This document shows positions 25,763 through 38,706 of a stretch of 64,000 bases of DNA, in pieces; the first letter of the stretch is position 1; each line of letters begins with the position of its first letter. This stretch comes from Fasciola hepatica (Eukaryota > Platyhelminthes > Trematoda > Plagiorchiida > Fasciolidae). The notes below the pieces were generated by a model. It did not search any database. It saw nothing but the letters and a program-made list of their open reading frames with translations, and was not told the origin of the DNA. The position numbers and the translations under genes are program-made. Location of the stretch: contig CANUEZ040000069.1 of assembly GCA_948099385.1 (NCBI GenBank), forward strand, positions 639,501 to 703,500. The letters are read 5' to 3'.

Positions 25763-25921
25763 TTACGCCGCATCACTGTTTCGCCAAAACTGGCAACTAC
25801 CTGCACAAAGTTCTTCATTAAAATATGCACTGAATGTGACCTGTTGTGTCACAATCGTATGGGAAACGACTATCCCAATGAATCAAACCACTCTCGTCTG
25901 AAAATCGATTCTCTAGTCCAG
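25763..25921 (+). CDS. Candidate 53-codon exon, unit 3 copy
   Basis: This is an identical copy of the unit 2 island, with the same acceptor and donor. Confidence 0.34.
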
Positions 25922-26029
25922 GTAAATATACTGCGATTTCTGTTTGTTGTTCCACATCAAACCATACTAGGTTTTTATCAGAGAATCTTTTAAGCTATCA
26001 GCATATCTATTTCAACCGGACAACATCTG

Positions 26030-26359
26030 TGTTCGCACAACGAAATACATTTTTATTCACCATTTATTAAATTGTCTGTATTTTCTCGGAACCATTTCCA
26101 TGAATATCAAATTTGTGTTTAGTCGTTTCCGGAGATGATAATGGACACATCAAATCTGAAGGTTTGATCGCTAATAACACTGATCCGTCGAACTGTCGTT
26201 CTATTTTATTTGGAAATTACCATCATAAAGCAGCATTATATTTGAAATATTCCTGATTTTATTATGCACAATCGCCCATAGTTTTTGTATTGAGAAATCA
26301 ACTACTTATTCATTTGGTAAGTGGTATGTGCACACTGCCACACTCCCCTCTCCTCCAAG
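26030..26359 (-). mobile_element. Polypurine tract and putative 3' LTR, unit 3
   Basis: Same structure: purine tract 26343-26359, LTR start at 26342. Confidence 0.48.
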
Positions 26360-27595
26360 AAACTATCCATGTTCTATGGATTCTCTCCAGATCCTCCTTC
26401 ACTCCGTGATTCATTCCTGCAATCTGTTCTTTGGGGGTGTCCACGTCAAGCCGAACTCTCTCTCCGTGGCGTGCTTTGATGGGTGTCTTCTTGCCAACGC
26501 CGTATCTCCCACAGGTGTACATCCCATTCTTCGCGGGCACGCCCTATCTCATAGACTGAATAGCAGGCTTCCAAAATCAAATAAGTTTCTCTCCACTTGG
26601 GTGGAAGCTTTCGTAATCCAGGGCCGCTGTTTAGTCTCCCAAAGCGCTGCCTGTATTTTACCCGAGTGCCCACCGCGAAGGACTCTGGTTCGATTGTATT
26701 TGCCGATGGAGACCTACATTGAGCGTTCCTGAGTTTCTTTCAAGTTCTGCTGTGCTTCTGTTCTAGCCTAATAGATTTCAACTGGTCCCATCCGAAACGA
26801 TGGCCATTAGCCCACTTCAGGGTCAACAGGTAATCTCGCTATTCGGCCTTAGATCAACTGAATCGGAGCATATTTCGTGCTGGACTGCTTGGAGGCGCTA
26901 TGTGATGGCAACAACAGCGATATTGCCTGCTCCAAACCTCTGCCTTTTGTCACCAACCATTCCTTTACAGTGCGGTTCTGCCTTCTGTAAGACCACTGGT
27001 TTGTAGGCGATATGGGATTTTGCGTATCCATCGAATTCCAAGTTTCACCAGACATGTCCGAAATTCATCCCTCTCAGAACACGGACTTTGGTCGGTGATG
27101 ATCGATTTCCGAACCACATAACTGGCTACGATACGTTCCATGATGACCGTACTGACAATATTGACGCGTCGCTCAGAAAAGTTAAAGGCCTCGATCCGGA
27201 GCGTGAAATGTTCTGTCATAACCACCATGTATTGATTACTCTAGGTGACTTCAGAAAAAGCCCCATCAAATCAATGAACCACAAATCACCTGTCGCTGAA
27301 CTGGAATCGACTGTGTTGAACACTGAGCTGAGGGAGAGTAGGACTTGAAAATTTGACATCGCACGCAGGCCAAGACCTGGTTCATCACATGGTTTCGTAT
27401 ACTTGGCCAATACGCTCTTTGCTGAAGCAATTCATATATTCGAATGGGGCAGGTGTGGGCCAACTCGTGACACTCTTTGGTTAGTTGTTGCGCATGTTTG
27501 TAGGCACGACGACCACCGACCCATTCGATCCGGACAGTCACTTCATGAGTAAAACTGCAATGTTCAGATGGAGCTGTTTCCAGGTTGGCCGCCAC
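26360..27595 (-). pseudogene. Ty3/Gypsy-type integrase fossil, unit 3
   Basis: This has the same domain order: HHCC 27266-27595, core 26965-27228 and 26849-27055, C-terminal module 26446-26673. One private change in the core (27134, His to Arg in the minus-strand frame) lies outside the catalytic residues. Confidence 0.87.
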
Positions 27596-30500
27596 AGGCT
27601 CTGTTCATCGCTTGTTGGCAACTAAAAATTCTAACTGAGAAACGGACCAGACCAAGTTCATGGCTGAATCAAACTCAAAGAGAAAATAATCAGACGCAAC
27701 GGCTTTTCCACTCAGAAGTGAGGGAAATTAACTGGCAATTTTTACTGGCGAGGAAATCAATTTCAATTTCAGAAGACATTTGTATTCACTGATAACATTT
27801 CCAATTAGGAGCTGAAAGCAATCAAATGTTCACTTAGTGGCCTGTTCAAGAGATTATGCAAGGGCAACGATTATTTCTCTAATGAAGCTGTCATTTTCTA
27901 TCAATCCAATGTCACTGATAATGAATTTTTGCAAACTAGAACAGACTGTAGCCCTGTAGATGGAAAAATTGTGAAAAACTTATCCCTTTTCTCATTCCCA
28001 GATTCATCCTACTTTTCACTGTGAAACCTGCTCAGTCAACCAATTGATCGACGAATTACTGACCGTAATTACTTGCCGTATTTTTTCGTGGCTAAAGATG
28101 ATAAGCTGCTGATTGATGACTTGGATACCGATTCGACTGATAATAGTCATCACCGTCATCATCCCCATTACAGCCATATCGACATGATACGTTTTGAAAT
28201 GATCCAAATGGTGAAGGTCAATGGGCTCGTCTGGCTACAGCAGCATTACTTAATAAATCAACCATCGTCTATCAGCTGAATACGCGGGTATGTCTCACTA
28301 TCACGTATCTGCACGTAAACAGGTTTGTGAAACGATATTCTCCACATCTGTTCTGTGACGTCACCCAAACGGTGGTGGCACACGATTCTGATGCTTTCCC
28401 ATAGTTGGCGTCTTGACGAATTACACAACATTTGTAATTAGTTATCAAAATAAAAGAGACGAAGGTGTAGCCAATCTTGGGTAGCAACAACCGATTCCTC
28501 AGTCAGCAAAGAAACCCGGCTCGTAATACCTAAAAACACTGACATCTGGTTGTATTCATTGGAACTAACGCATCATTTTTATACGGTACAAGACCATCAG
28601 AAATGAACGTTGACTAGAAGAAATCGGGAAGACGATACCAAAACCAAAACAAGGGGGATGAGCTAAAGCGATGTCCCTAGTGAGGGCCTTATCATCAGGC
28701 ATACACCATGTAAATTTAGGCAGAGGGACAATATATCAATGCTTTCATACAATAACTTCCGATTCCGGTTATTGCCGGGATTTCAATCCGAATATTCATC
28801 ATACTCATTTTTTATCTAAGCAAACAAAGACTCCCAATAAAGTCATCGTTCGATTGTAAATTAGCTCTTCTTGAGGCTCAGTGCTACACTTTTGAAACCA
28901 AAACATTAAACTGTTCGTTTTGTTGACGGTCTACTTAGAAAAACAGCACAAAACTCTTGCTAAGTGGAAATCTATCGTTCGGAGAAATTCTGTCAAACAT
29001 GTTTTTAGTCGCCGAATTTCAAATCATCCACATAAGGCTTGGGAAAGGAATCATTTAGTATACTGCAAAGAAGGTCCAGCAGTATTCACATTCGGATTTG
29101 AGCGTATCCAAATTCGCTCCGTTCATTATTTTCCCAGAGTGACTTTCTCACCACCGATGACCATTTTATTCCAGCATATCAACGTCCGTGTAATTTCTAA
29201 CATGCGATACTAACCACATAACACTGTGTATAATGTAGCTGTGCGGTTACCAAAGGATCAGGCACGGAACTGAAATCGAGTTCGCTGACTCACCTTGGCT
29301 CTGAATTGAATGGGTTCTCTGATCAGCTATATCGTATTCCTTTCACATGAACGTCAACTGGTTGGTTCTTCATCCGCCAAAATAATCTTACAATTTTCAG
29401 CAACCTTTATTTTGCACACTCTCTCTATGCACCTCTCAAAATTCGATTACTATACCTCATAAAACATACCTCTTTTTTGATTTCTTTCATGTCGCGACCG
29501 ATGCTACTATTACTGCTGCCACAGCTTCTCCAGCTATCACCTTCGTTGTACCAATACGATTTATTTCTCTGTAAGCTTCTGAACCAATTTAAAATGTCAC
29601 ACATACTTTTCCACCTACACAGATCTCGAGACCACAAAAAGGGTTGGTCATTATTTAGCGAAGCTCATATCGACCGACGGTATGAAGTATACAATAGCCA
29701 AACCAATGAAAATGACATCGTTGAATTTACTGTAAAATTTTCGGAGCCTTTGATATCTCACCGTAGAGCATACAAATAAATTCATAGTCACCACTGTAAA
29801 ACGGTGATCGAAGTACGTGACCCCTGTTGACAGGCATATAATACTGGCATTTTATCGCTCGAAGAATCGAACAACTTGTTTTGCTCCATCCTTCCGAGCA
29901 ATAATTTAAACGGACTCGGTATGCAATTCTCTCCAAAGATGTTGGTATTTTTCTTTCGGTGTTCTCTCATTATCAAAAGGTCCAAAATATCACCGTCCAA
30001 ACCACATGCATTGGGTTTTGCTCACTGCGTCTTGTTTTGAGATACTGTTTTCAAAGAACAATGCAAATACATTTGTCTATTTACGGAAACATGCCGTAAC
30101 AAAATCACTTTCGGTAAGCTATTGAATTTCACCTCTCGATTACTGAGTAAATTACTGAAGTTTTCTGGCCATAAGTTCCATTCGCCCTATTATCGTATGA
30201 CTTGAAATCCTAGGTCATGCATTTCAAACTGAAAATTCTCTGAAGGGATTTTCATCACTTTGCCTATCCCTGTTATTCACATATAAGGAAATTACACCCG
30301 CGAAAATAACAGTTCCTAGTAGGAATCGGCTTTTGCCCATCACTGATCAAAACATTCTGCGTTGAACTTGTCCTTTACGGTCTTCAAAGTTAATCACACC
30401 CGAAGTTTCACTAAGTTTGGACATTCAAGTTTCAGAAGAACCTGAGGATTTACCAAAATCACACTGTAAGCTGGTCAATGAAAATTTTTGTGCTCATTTT

Positions 30501-30909
30501 TTAATTATCAGTGAGCATAAAACTTGATGCTTTCAGCCGTGTTTGGTATAACAGAACGAAAACAGAAAACAGAAAGCTGATAGCCAAGAAAAAGTGCTAT
30601 CATTGGAAGTCCGACAAGATTTGCAAAAGTACCTATTAACGTATCATCAGGTTTATGAATTCGACTAAACCTGTATCGAATTGAAATAAAAAATGAAATA
30701 CATTTGCAATGATCTTGCACAAACTGGCATCATTCTCTGTGTTGTTTACACTAGCCGCGCAGTTTTCTGTGGTGATTTTACGGAATTCATTCATATCATA
30801 AAATCACCGCATTTCGGACTTAATCAGCTTGGGCTTGGAACGAATTCACCACGTTGAATGAACCATATCAAATCATCCCATGTTCCTATGTGAATATTGA
30901 AGTCACGTA

Positions 30910-31053
30910 TTTCCTTGCCGTGCTGTCGAAACAAGCACTTTCATTTTTGTCGTCGTTGCCATCAAAGAGGACAGATGCGAACTATTTCAACTTGATTCCA
31001 TTGAGCAAACAAGCAGTTTCAAATTTCCAGTTGTAGGAAAATTTGCACACTAT
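30910..31053 (+). CDS. Exon-like 48-codon segment in unit 4 P module
   Basis: This is an identical copy of the unit 2 segment. Confidence 0.26.
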
Positions 31054-31491
31054 AAAAGTGTACGTTCAATATAAGTTGACACACAGGTGACATGATCATG
31101 CTCTAGTTAGGTTCACTACATACTTTAATAGATAGTTGAGTTAGACTGGAGTTCATTACCGTACCCATATCTCACTGATTCCGTCCTATTTTTCAATTCG
31201 TTGCTCTGCGAGGAAGGTTTACCTGGTTTGGATTTTGCCAACTTTGATAGAAACGTGAATCGATGAATGAAAACTAACTGCAAACTGTTGGCATATTAGG
31301 GACAGTTTCGTTATGATGAATAACAAGACGGGAAGGAAAATTTCAACAACAACTCAAATACAAGATAATTACGATGTTGAGGTTACTTCGACCAGCAGAG
31401 TTTTTTCTGTAGTTCACTACCGGTATCTTTGACCGCATTTAAAAATATGGACAACAGTTTACTCTTCATAAATCCAGTGCATTTGTCCCAG

Positions 31492-31650
31492 TTACGCCGC
31501 ATCACTGTTTCGCCAAAACTGGCAACTACCTGCACAAAGTTCTTCATTAAAATATGCACTGAATGTGACCTGTTGTGTCACAATCGTATGGGAAACGACT
31601 ATCCCAATGAATCAAACCACTCTCGTCTGAAAATCGATTCTCTAGTCCAG
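31492..31650 (+). CDS. Candidate 53-codon exon, unit 4 copy
   Basis: This is an identical copy of the unit 2 island, with the same acceptor and donor. Confidence 0.34.
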
Positions 31651-31758
31651 GTAAATATACTGCGATTTCTGTTTGTTGTTCCACATCAAACCATACTAGG
31701 TTTTTATCAGAGAATCTTTTAAGCTATCAGCATATCTATTTCAACCGGACAACATCTG

Positions 31759-32088
31759 TGTTCGCACAACGAAATACATTTTTATTCACCATTTATTAAA
31801 TTGTCTGTATTTTCTCGGAACCATTTCCATGAATATCAAATTTGTGTTTAGTCGTTTCCGGAGATGATAATGGACACATCAAATCTGAAGGTTTGATCGC
31901 TAATAACACTGATCCGTCGAACTGTCGTTCTATTTTATTTGGAAATTACCATCATAAAGCAGCATTATATTTGAAATATTCCTGATTTTATTATGCACAA
32001 TCGCCCATAGTTTTTGTATTGAGAAATCAACTACTTATTCATTTGGTAAGTGGTATGTGCACACTGCCACACTCCCCTCTCCTCCAAG
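31759..32088 (-). mobile_element. Polypurine tract and putative 3' LTR, unit 4
   Basis: Same structure: purine tract 32072-32088, LTR start at 32071. Confidence 0.48.
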
Positions 32089-33324
32089 AAACTATCCATG
32101 TTCTATGGATTCTCTCCAGATCCTCCTTCACTCCGTGATTCATTCCTGCAATCTGTTCTTTGGGGGTGTCCACGTCAAGCCGAACTCTCTCTCCGTGGCG
32201 TGCTTTGATGGGTGTCTTCTTGCCAACGCCGTATCTCCCACAGGTGTACATCCCATTCTTCGCGGGCACGCCCTATCTCATAGACTGAATAGCAGGCTTC
32301 CAAAATCAAATAAGTTTCTCTCCACTTGGGTGGAAGCTTTCGTAATCCAGGGCCGCTGTTTAGTCTCCCAAAGCGCTGCCTGTATTTTACCCGAGTGCCC
32401 ACCGCGAAGGACTCTGGTTCGATTGTATTTGCCGATGGAGACCTACATTGAGCGTTCCTGAGTTTCTTTCAAGTTCTGCTGTGCTTCTGTTCTAGCCTAA
32501 TAGATTTCAACTGGTCCCATCCGAAACGATGGCCATTAGCCCACTTCAGGGTCAACAGGTAATCTCGCTATTCGGCCTTAGATCAACTGAATCGGAGCAT
32601 ATTTCGTGCTGGACTGCTTGGAGGCGCTATGTGATGGCAACAACAGCGATATTGCCTGCTCCAAACCTCTGCCTTTTGTCACCAACCATTCCTTTACAGT
32701 GCGGTTCTGCCTTCTGTAAGACCACTGGTTTGTAGGCGATATGGGATTTTGCGTATCCATCGAATTCCAAGTTTCACCAGACATGTCCGAAATTCATCCC
32801 TCTCAGAACACGGACTTTGGTCGGTGATGATCGATTTCCGAACCACATAACTGGCTACGATATGTTCCATGATGACCGTACTGACAATATTGACGCGTCG
32901 CTCAGAAAAGTTAAAGGCCTCGATCCGGAGCGTGAAATGTTCTGTCATAACCACCATGTATTGATTACTCTAGGTGACTTCAGAAAAAGCCCCATCAAAT
33001 CAATGAACCACAAATCACCTGTCGCTGAACTGGAATCGACTGTGTTGAACACTGAGCTGAGGGAGAGTAGGACTTGAAAATTTGACATCGCACGCAGGCC
33101 AAGACCTGGTTCATCACATGGTTTCGTATACTTGGCCAATACGCTCTTTGCTGAAGCAATTCATATATTCGAATGGGGCAGGTGTGGGCCAACTCGTGAC
33201 ACTCTTTGGTTAGTTGTTGCGCATATTTGTAGGCACGACGACCACCGACCCATTCGATCCGGACAGTCACTTCATGAGTAAAACTGCAATGTTCAGATGG
33301 AGCTGTTTCCAGGTTGGCCGCCAC
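32089..33324 (-). pseudogene. Ty3/Gypsy-type integrase fossil, unit 4
   Basis: This has the same domain order: HHCC 32995-33324, core 32694-32957 and 32578-32784, C-terminal module 32175-32402. A private change at 33225 replaces a His by Tyr upstream of the zinc ligands. Confidence 0.87.
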
Positions 33325-35361
33325 AGGCTCTGTTCATCGCTTGTTGGCAACTAAAAATTCTAACTGAGAAACGGACCAGACCAAGTTCATGGCTGAATCA
33401 AACTCAAAGAGAAAATAATCAGACGCAACGGCTTTTCCACTCAGAAGTGAGGGAAATTAACTGGCAATTTTTACTGGCGAGGAAATCAATTTCAATTTCA
33501 GAAGACATTTGTATTCACTGATAACATTTCCAATTAGGAGCTGAAAGCAATCAAATGTTCACTTAGTGGCCTGTTCAAGAGATTATGCAAGGGCAACGAT
33601 TATTTCTCTAATGAAGCTGTCATTTTCTATCAATCCAATGTCACTGATAATGAATTTTTGCAAACTAGAACAGACTGTAGCCCTGTAGATGGAAAAATTG
33701 TGAAAAACTTATCCCTTTTCTCATTCCCAGATTCATCCTACTTTTCACTGTGAAACCTGCTCAGTCAACCAATTGATCGACGAATTACTGACCGTAATTA
33801 CTTGCCGTATTTTTTCGTGGCTAAAGATGATAAGCTGCTGATTGATGACTTGGATACCGATTCGACTGATAATAGTCATCACCGTCATCATCCCCATTAC
33901 AGCCATATCGACATGATACGTTTTGAAATGATCCAAATGGTGAAGGTCAATGGGCTCGTCTGGCTACAGCAGCATTACTTAATAAATCAACCATCGTCTA
34001 TCAGCTGAATACGCGGGTATGTCTCACTATCACGTATCTGCACGTAAACAGGTTTGTGAAACGATATTCTCCACATCTGTTCTGTGACGTCACCCAAACG
34101 GTGGTGGCACACGATTCTGATGCTTTCCCATAGTTGGCGTCTTGACGAATTACACAACATTTGTAATTAGTTATCAAAATAAAAGAGACGAAGGTGTAGC
34201 CAATCTTGGGTAGCAACAACCGATTCCTCAGTCAGCAAAGAAACCCGGCTCGTAATACCTAAAAACACTGACATCTGGTTGTATTCATTGGAACTAACGC
34301 ATCATTTTTATACGGTACAAGACCATCAGAAATGAACGTTGACTAGAAGAAATCGGGAAGACGATACCAAAACCAAAACAAGGGGGATGAGCTAAAGCGA
34401 TGTCCCTAGTGAGGGCCTTATCATCAGGCATACACCATGTAAATTTAGGCAGAGGGACAATATATCAATGCTTTCATACAATAACTTCCGATTCCGGTTA
34501 TTGCCGGGATTTCAATCCGAATATTCATCATACTCATTTTTTATCTAAGCAAACAAAGACTCCCAATAAAGTCATCGTTCGATTGTAAATTAGCTCTTCT
34601 TGAGGCTCAGTGCTACACTTTTGAAACCAAAACATTAAACTGTTCGTTTTGTTGACGGTCTACTTAGAAAAACAGCACAAAACTCTTGCTAAGTGGAAAT
34701 CTATCGTTCGGAGAAATTCTGTCAAACATGTTTTTAGTCGCCGAATTTCAAATCATCCACATAAGGCTTGGGAAAGGAATCATTTAGTATACTGCAAAGA
34801 AGGTCCAGCAGTATTCACATTCGGATTTGAGCGTATCCAAATTCGCTCCGTTCATTATTTTCCCAGAGTGACTTTCTCACCGCCGATGACCATTTTATTC
34901 CAGCATATCAACGTCCGTGTAATTTCTAACATGCAATACTAACCACATAACACTGTGTATAATGTAGCTGTGCGGTTACCAAAGGATCAGGCACGGAACT
35001 GAAATCGAGTTCGCTGACTCACCTTGGCTCTGAATTGAATGGGTTCTCTGATCAGCTATATCGTATTCCTTTCACATGAACGTCAACTGGTTGGTTCTTC
35101 ATCCGCCAAAATAATCTTACAATTTTCAGCAACCTTTATTTTGCACACTCTCTCTATGCACCTCTCAAAATTCGATTACTATACCTCATAAAACATACCT
35201 CTTTTTTGATTTCTTTCATGTCGCGACCGATGCTACTATTACTGCTGCCACAGCTTCTCCAGCTATCACCTTCGTTGTACCAATACGATTTATTTCTCTG
35301 TAAGCTTCTGAACCAATTTAAAATGTCACACATACTTTTCCACCTACACAGATCTCGAGAC

Positions 35362-35631
35362 CACAAAAAGGGTTGGTCATTATTTAGCGAAGCTCATATC
35401 GACCGGCGACATGAAGTATACAATAGCCAAACCAATGAAAATGACATCGTTGAATTTACTGTAAAATTTTCGGAGCCTTTGATATCTCACCGTAGAGCAT
35501 ACAAATAAATTCATAGTCACCACTGTAAAACGGTGATCGAAGTACGTGACCCCTGTTGACAGGCATATAATACTGGCATTTTATCGCTCGAAGAATCGAA
35601 CAACTTGTTTTGCTCCATCCTTCCGAGCAAT
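35362..35631. repeat. Partial fifth array unit (first 270 bp only)
   Basis: Homology to the start of the unit stops at 'ccgagcaat' around 35631. It mostly matches P2-P4 but has 'cggcgacatg' near 35404, intermediate towards unit 1 ('cggcggcatg'). A near-copy of the 25-nt unit-end motif follows at 35641-35664 before unique sequence begins, so the array's right junction is bracketed by a short direct repeat. Confidence 0.85.
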
Positions 35632-36660
35632 GAACTTCCTTTTTCACCTACACAGATCTCGAGAGATCATACTACTCAAACTGTCACAAAAGGCGGACTT
35701 TTTACAGGTTGCTTTATGGTTAATGGACTTTACCCTATAATTTTCGTGTTTAAACGTAGATATGTTTGTTCTTAGAAAAGAAATAATTTGTTGACTTCTT
35801 ACCCCACCGTAATTTTTTGTCCCGCGCCATAGGTATGGCAGGAATCTAGTAGCCGCCACAGAATAGTCGGAATTTGCACTTCACTACTCAAACGTTGATT
35901 AGTAGACCAAACATTGAAGAACCACAAAGTGAACAGTAAAGTCAGACCCAAAGCTTCTAGCTTTTTGTGAGGCTATGTTGATAAGTAGACTTAGGCCCCC
36001 ACTGTGTGCACAGAAATTTTGACCCACAATGTGTGCCTGCCGTGGCGGCAACCAATCGGGTTTACCGAATCGTTTCCTAATTTCGCTTGACAATATCTAT
36101 TCCATTGTTTTGTTCTGTGCCCCATTTGAACACGAATTCGCATGTTTTACGTACGCGACTGAGAAGATTAAAAGAAATGCTTGCATCTCGCAATCCACGT
36201 CTTCTGTCTGCTTTGATGAACTGGATCAAAGGAACCCAATGTTTCAAACCAGTAAATGTTGAATGATAGCGAGGAGAATTATTGGATTTACCTGCAATGC
36301 CACTGAAATAAGGGTCCCCAAGTTCATCCTTGGTGTTACACGAAACCGGCATGTGCTTTTTTTTATTATATTCATGTCCTCAGGGAATTCGTCAAAAATG
36401 AATGCGAAACCTGTGATTCGGACCCGCCTCAGCAATGGTTCTGAATGAATTTGTTCTCATCTCATTCTCGGCGTTGGCATGAGTACTTAACTGCTTTTCA
36501 CCTTTCAGAAGTATCTCTGACATTGCAAGAGTGACACTGTACTGATGGATAATTTCACTAGAGATACGAACTATCAGTGCTCCCAATCTCGAAATCCAGT
36601 AATCGTCAGTTTTGTGTCCACATAAACAAAATGCAATCAAGAAATCAGTGAAGACAGTTG
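35632..36660 (-). other. Right flank of array with a chain of broken minus-strand ORFs
   Basis: Five overlapping or adjoining minus-strand open stretches (36392-36640, 36244-36435, 36077-36352, 35899-36093, 35644-35859) run continuously with frame changes. This is the look of a decayed coding sequence or old transposon, but I recognise no domain. A donor-like 'TTGCAG|GTAAAT' lies near 36291. Nearest the array, a 33-nt AG/GT-bounded piece (35648-35680) could be a micro-exon. Confidence 0.25.
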
Positions 36661-38700
36661 GTATTCAGTGAAGTGTACGCATTGTCAATAGCAATAATGC
36701 CGTTACGAGATAATTATGACGTTAATTATCAATCAGAAGACAATGTGGTGCAGAACGTGTTATTTCCATTGTTGTGTTTGTTTGTTTGTGAATACCAGTC
36801 CGTCAGTGAACAGACAGAACACTCAGATAGTAGTGACAGCACTATCGGCTGGAACCTGAGAACTGTAAACTAAGGCGCTCCTGGTTGGGATTACTCATCA
36901 TAAAGATACATGCACCAGGGCACCTGGGTCGGTATATGTAAGGACATGGGAACCGTAACTCGAAATTAAAACCAGTTACCGTCCAGTCACCTTGGTATTT
37001 GTTCCCCTCAGTTTTATCCAACAAGCTAAGACCAAAAAGGAACATCCGATTATTATTTCACAAGTAGCACATTAGCTGCTTGGAACAGCTTCGAATGACA
37101 CTTTTCAACATCCAGCACCTCTGGGATGAGACTTTATGAGCCCGATCAGTTTGAACATTGTCACGCAAGTAGATCTCTGAATAAATTGTATCTCTGGCAG
37201 ATTATATTTCGCGTCCCTCTTCTATAGGGGAAATATAAATATCTCAGTATTTGTCTCACAGATCATAGTGGCACATTCAGTTGTGCAGTGCGGATAATGA
37301 TACTTCAAACTTTGTCTCCAGATGTCAGTCAGACTTGAACCGTAGGTCGATCAGCAGACTCTTTCGTCAACACCCAATAGTTACCATGCTTTCAGTTCCA
37401 TAAATGCGGAACTGACTTTGATGAGAGATTTTCTTCAAGGTATCATTCTAAAGTGCGAACATGTTATTGTATCATTTTTAACAGCTCCAACATTTTTTCG
37501 GTTTGAAAATATTTAGGTTCCATATATAGTGAAAAATCCATTGTGCGACCTACGTTACTTTACTTCTTAGTTGTAATCAACATTCATAATACAACATGAT
37601 CTAATAATTGTAATTTTCTTGGACATTCTCATTACTCGATACAAAAGTTATATACTGCAATAGCCATATTCAAGAGAAATTAAAAGAGTTCTGGGTCAAC
37701 TTCAATCCACTGGATACTTCGGTATTTCCTTTTTTACCGGCTGCATATACTATATGCGACTATCTGAGGCACATCCACATCTGAACGGAATCCAATTACA
37801 AAGAAAAACATCCAGAACGCATGCAGTAAAACTATTTCAAATGTGATTGATAACAATACAAGTGCAAATCTCAATCATTACATAGCACGAATTAGTAAAG
37901 TGGACAACATCCATTACTCAACCGTCGTTCACCTTACACAGAAGAATTGTTTAGGAGCCGTAGGCAAGTCTTCTGGGTGAGGATATATAGGAGCAATGAG
38001 GCATATTCACTGGAAAGTATTCTGTAACATCGTTGGTTTTAGGTGGAGGAAGCAAGTGGGAAAACAGAATCAAGATTGGGTAAAATTACATTAGGCCGTG
38101 AATCTTATAAAACACATAAAGTCAAAGCAACATCGCCGTTCAAGATGTGTCTTTATATTCTAATCCAATCATGCCTCCTAATATAAGGAGTTTTTGCACC
38201 TTGCTTAATGAACTACCCGAGTATCGGTGCTCCTAAATTTAGTGTATTATAATCATAAACTTATCATGAATGAGCTAGGCCTGGTTTACGTGTTCATCGG
38301 TTATTATCAGTTCGCATGTCCAAACTGGTAAGCCGATTCCAGACGGAGATACGATAAATGCAAGCATATCGGTAACTTAATTTTACAGCACTTATCCGAT
38401 TTACCAGCTGGATCGCAGTTGGTATAATTCTAAGGTATAATTCCATTATTCTGGCTGCACTGCAATTTTTCTCCTGTGATGTGACGTTCATACATTTCGT
38501 GTTTCCGTTTGTTCGTTGAAGAGTATCGAGATAATATTGCGAGCCGATTGTTATGATTTTTGATCAGCCACAATTGGCAGCCTTTTCTGTCTAGGTGAAC
38601 GCTAATTGGGTCTTTTTATTACATTCCTGTCAAAATTCATTTCCCAAGGGGGCCAGTATTACTTTCTCCCTTTCTCCGGATATTTGCTGATCGATAACCA
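36661..38700. other. Unassigned sequence
   Basis: There is no ORF above about 75 codons with any recognisable motif, no retroelement signature, and nothing else that I can support. Confidence 0.45.
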
Positions 38701-38706
38701 AAATAA

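Larger units (their letters stand above)
23904..29632. repeat. Array unit 3
   Basis: This is a complete 5729-bp unit. Private differences include C at 27134 and G at 29206. Its contents are as in unit 2: integrase fossil 26360-27595 and exon-like islands at 25181-25324 and 25763-25921. Confidence 0.92.
29633..35361. repeat. Array unit 4
   Basis: This is the last complete unit. Private differences include A at 33225 and G at 34882. Integrase fossil 32089-33324 and exon-like islands 30910-31053 and 31492-31650 are present. It ends with the 25-nt motif at 35336-35360 that recurs just after the partial fifth copy. Confidence 0.92.
12441..35631. repeat. Large tandem array: four copies of a 5.73-kb unit plus a partial fifth
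   Basis: The anchor 'cacaaaaagggttggtcatt' recurs at 12441, 18174, 23904, 29633 and 35362, giving periods of 5733, 5730, 5729 and 5729 bp. Units 2-4 differ by only scattered single bases (for example 27134, 29206, 33225, 34882) and one A insertion in an A-run at 21525-21530. Unit 1 matches the others almost perfectly from about 14.59 kb to its end but is about 10% diverged before that. The fifth copy stops after about 270 bp. The pattern fits recent amplification by unequal crossing over between P modules, with the left edge left unhomogenised. An assembly error is an alternative, though the private variants in each unit argue against simple duplication of one read path. Confidence 0.95.

Noticed and set aside
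12441..35631. CRISPR-like or satellite array
   Set aside because: The repeats are 5.7-kb contiguous units with no spacers, and they are far larger and more complex than satellites or CRISPR repeats.
12441..35631. A single LTR element with a 270-bp LTR at each end of the array
   Set aside because: The terminal 270-bp repeats recur at every unit junction, lack TG...CA ends and target duplications, and the only LTR-like boundary (TGTGGC after a purine tract) lies inside X in the opposite orientation.
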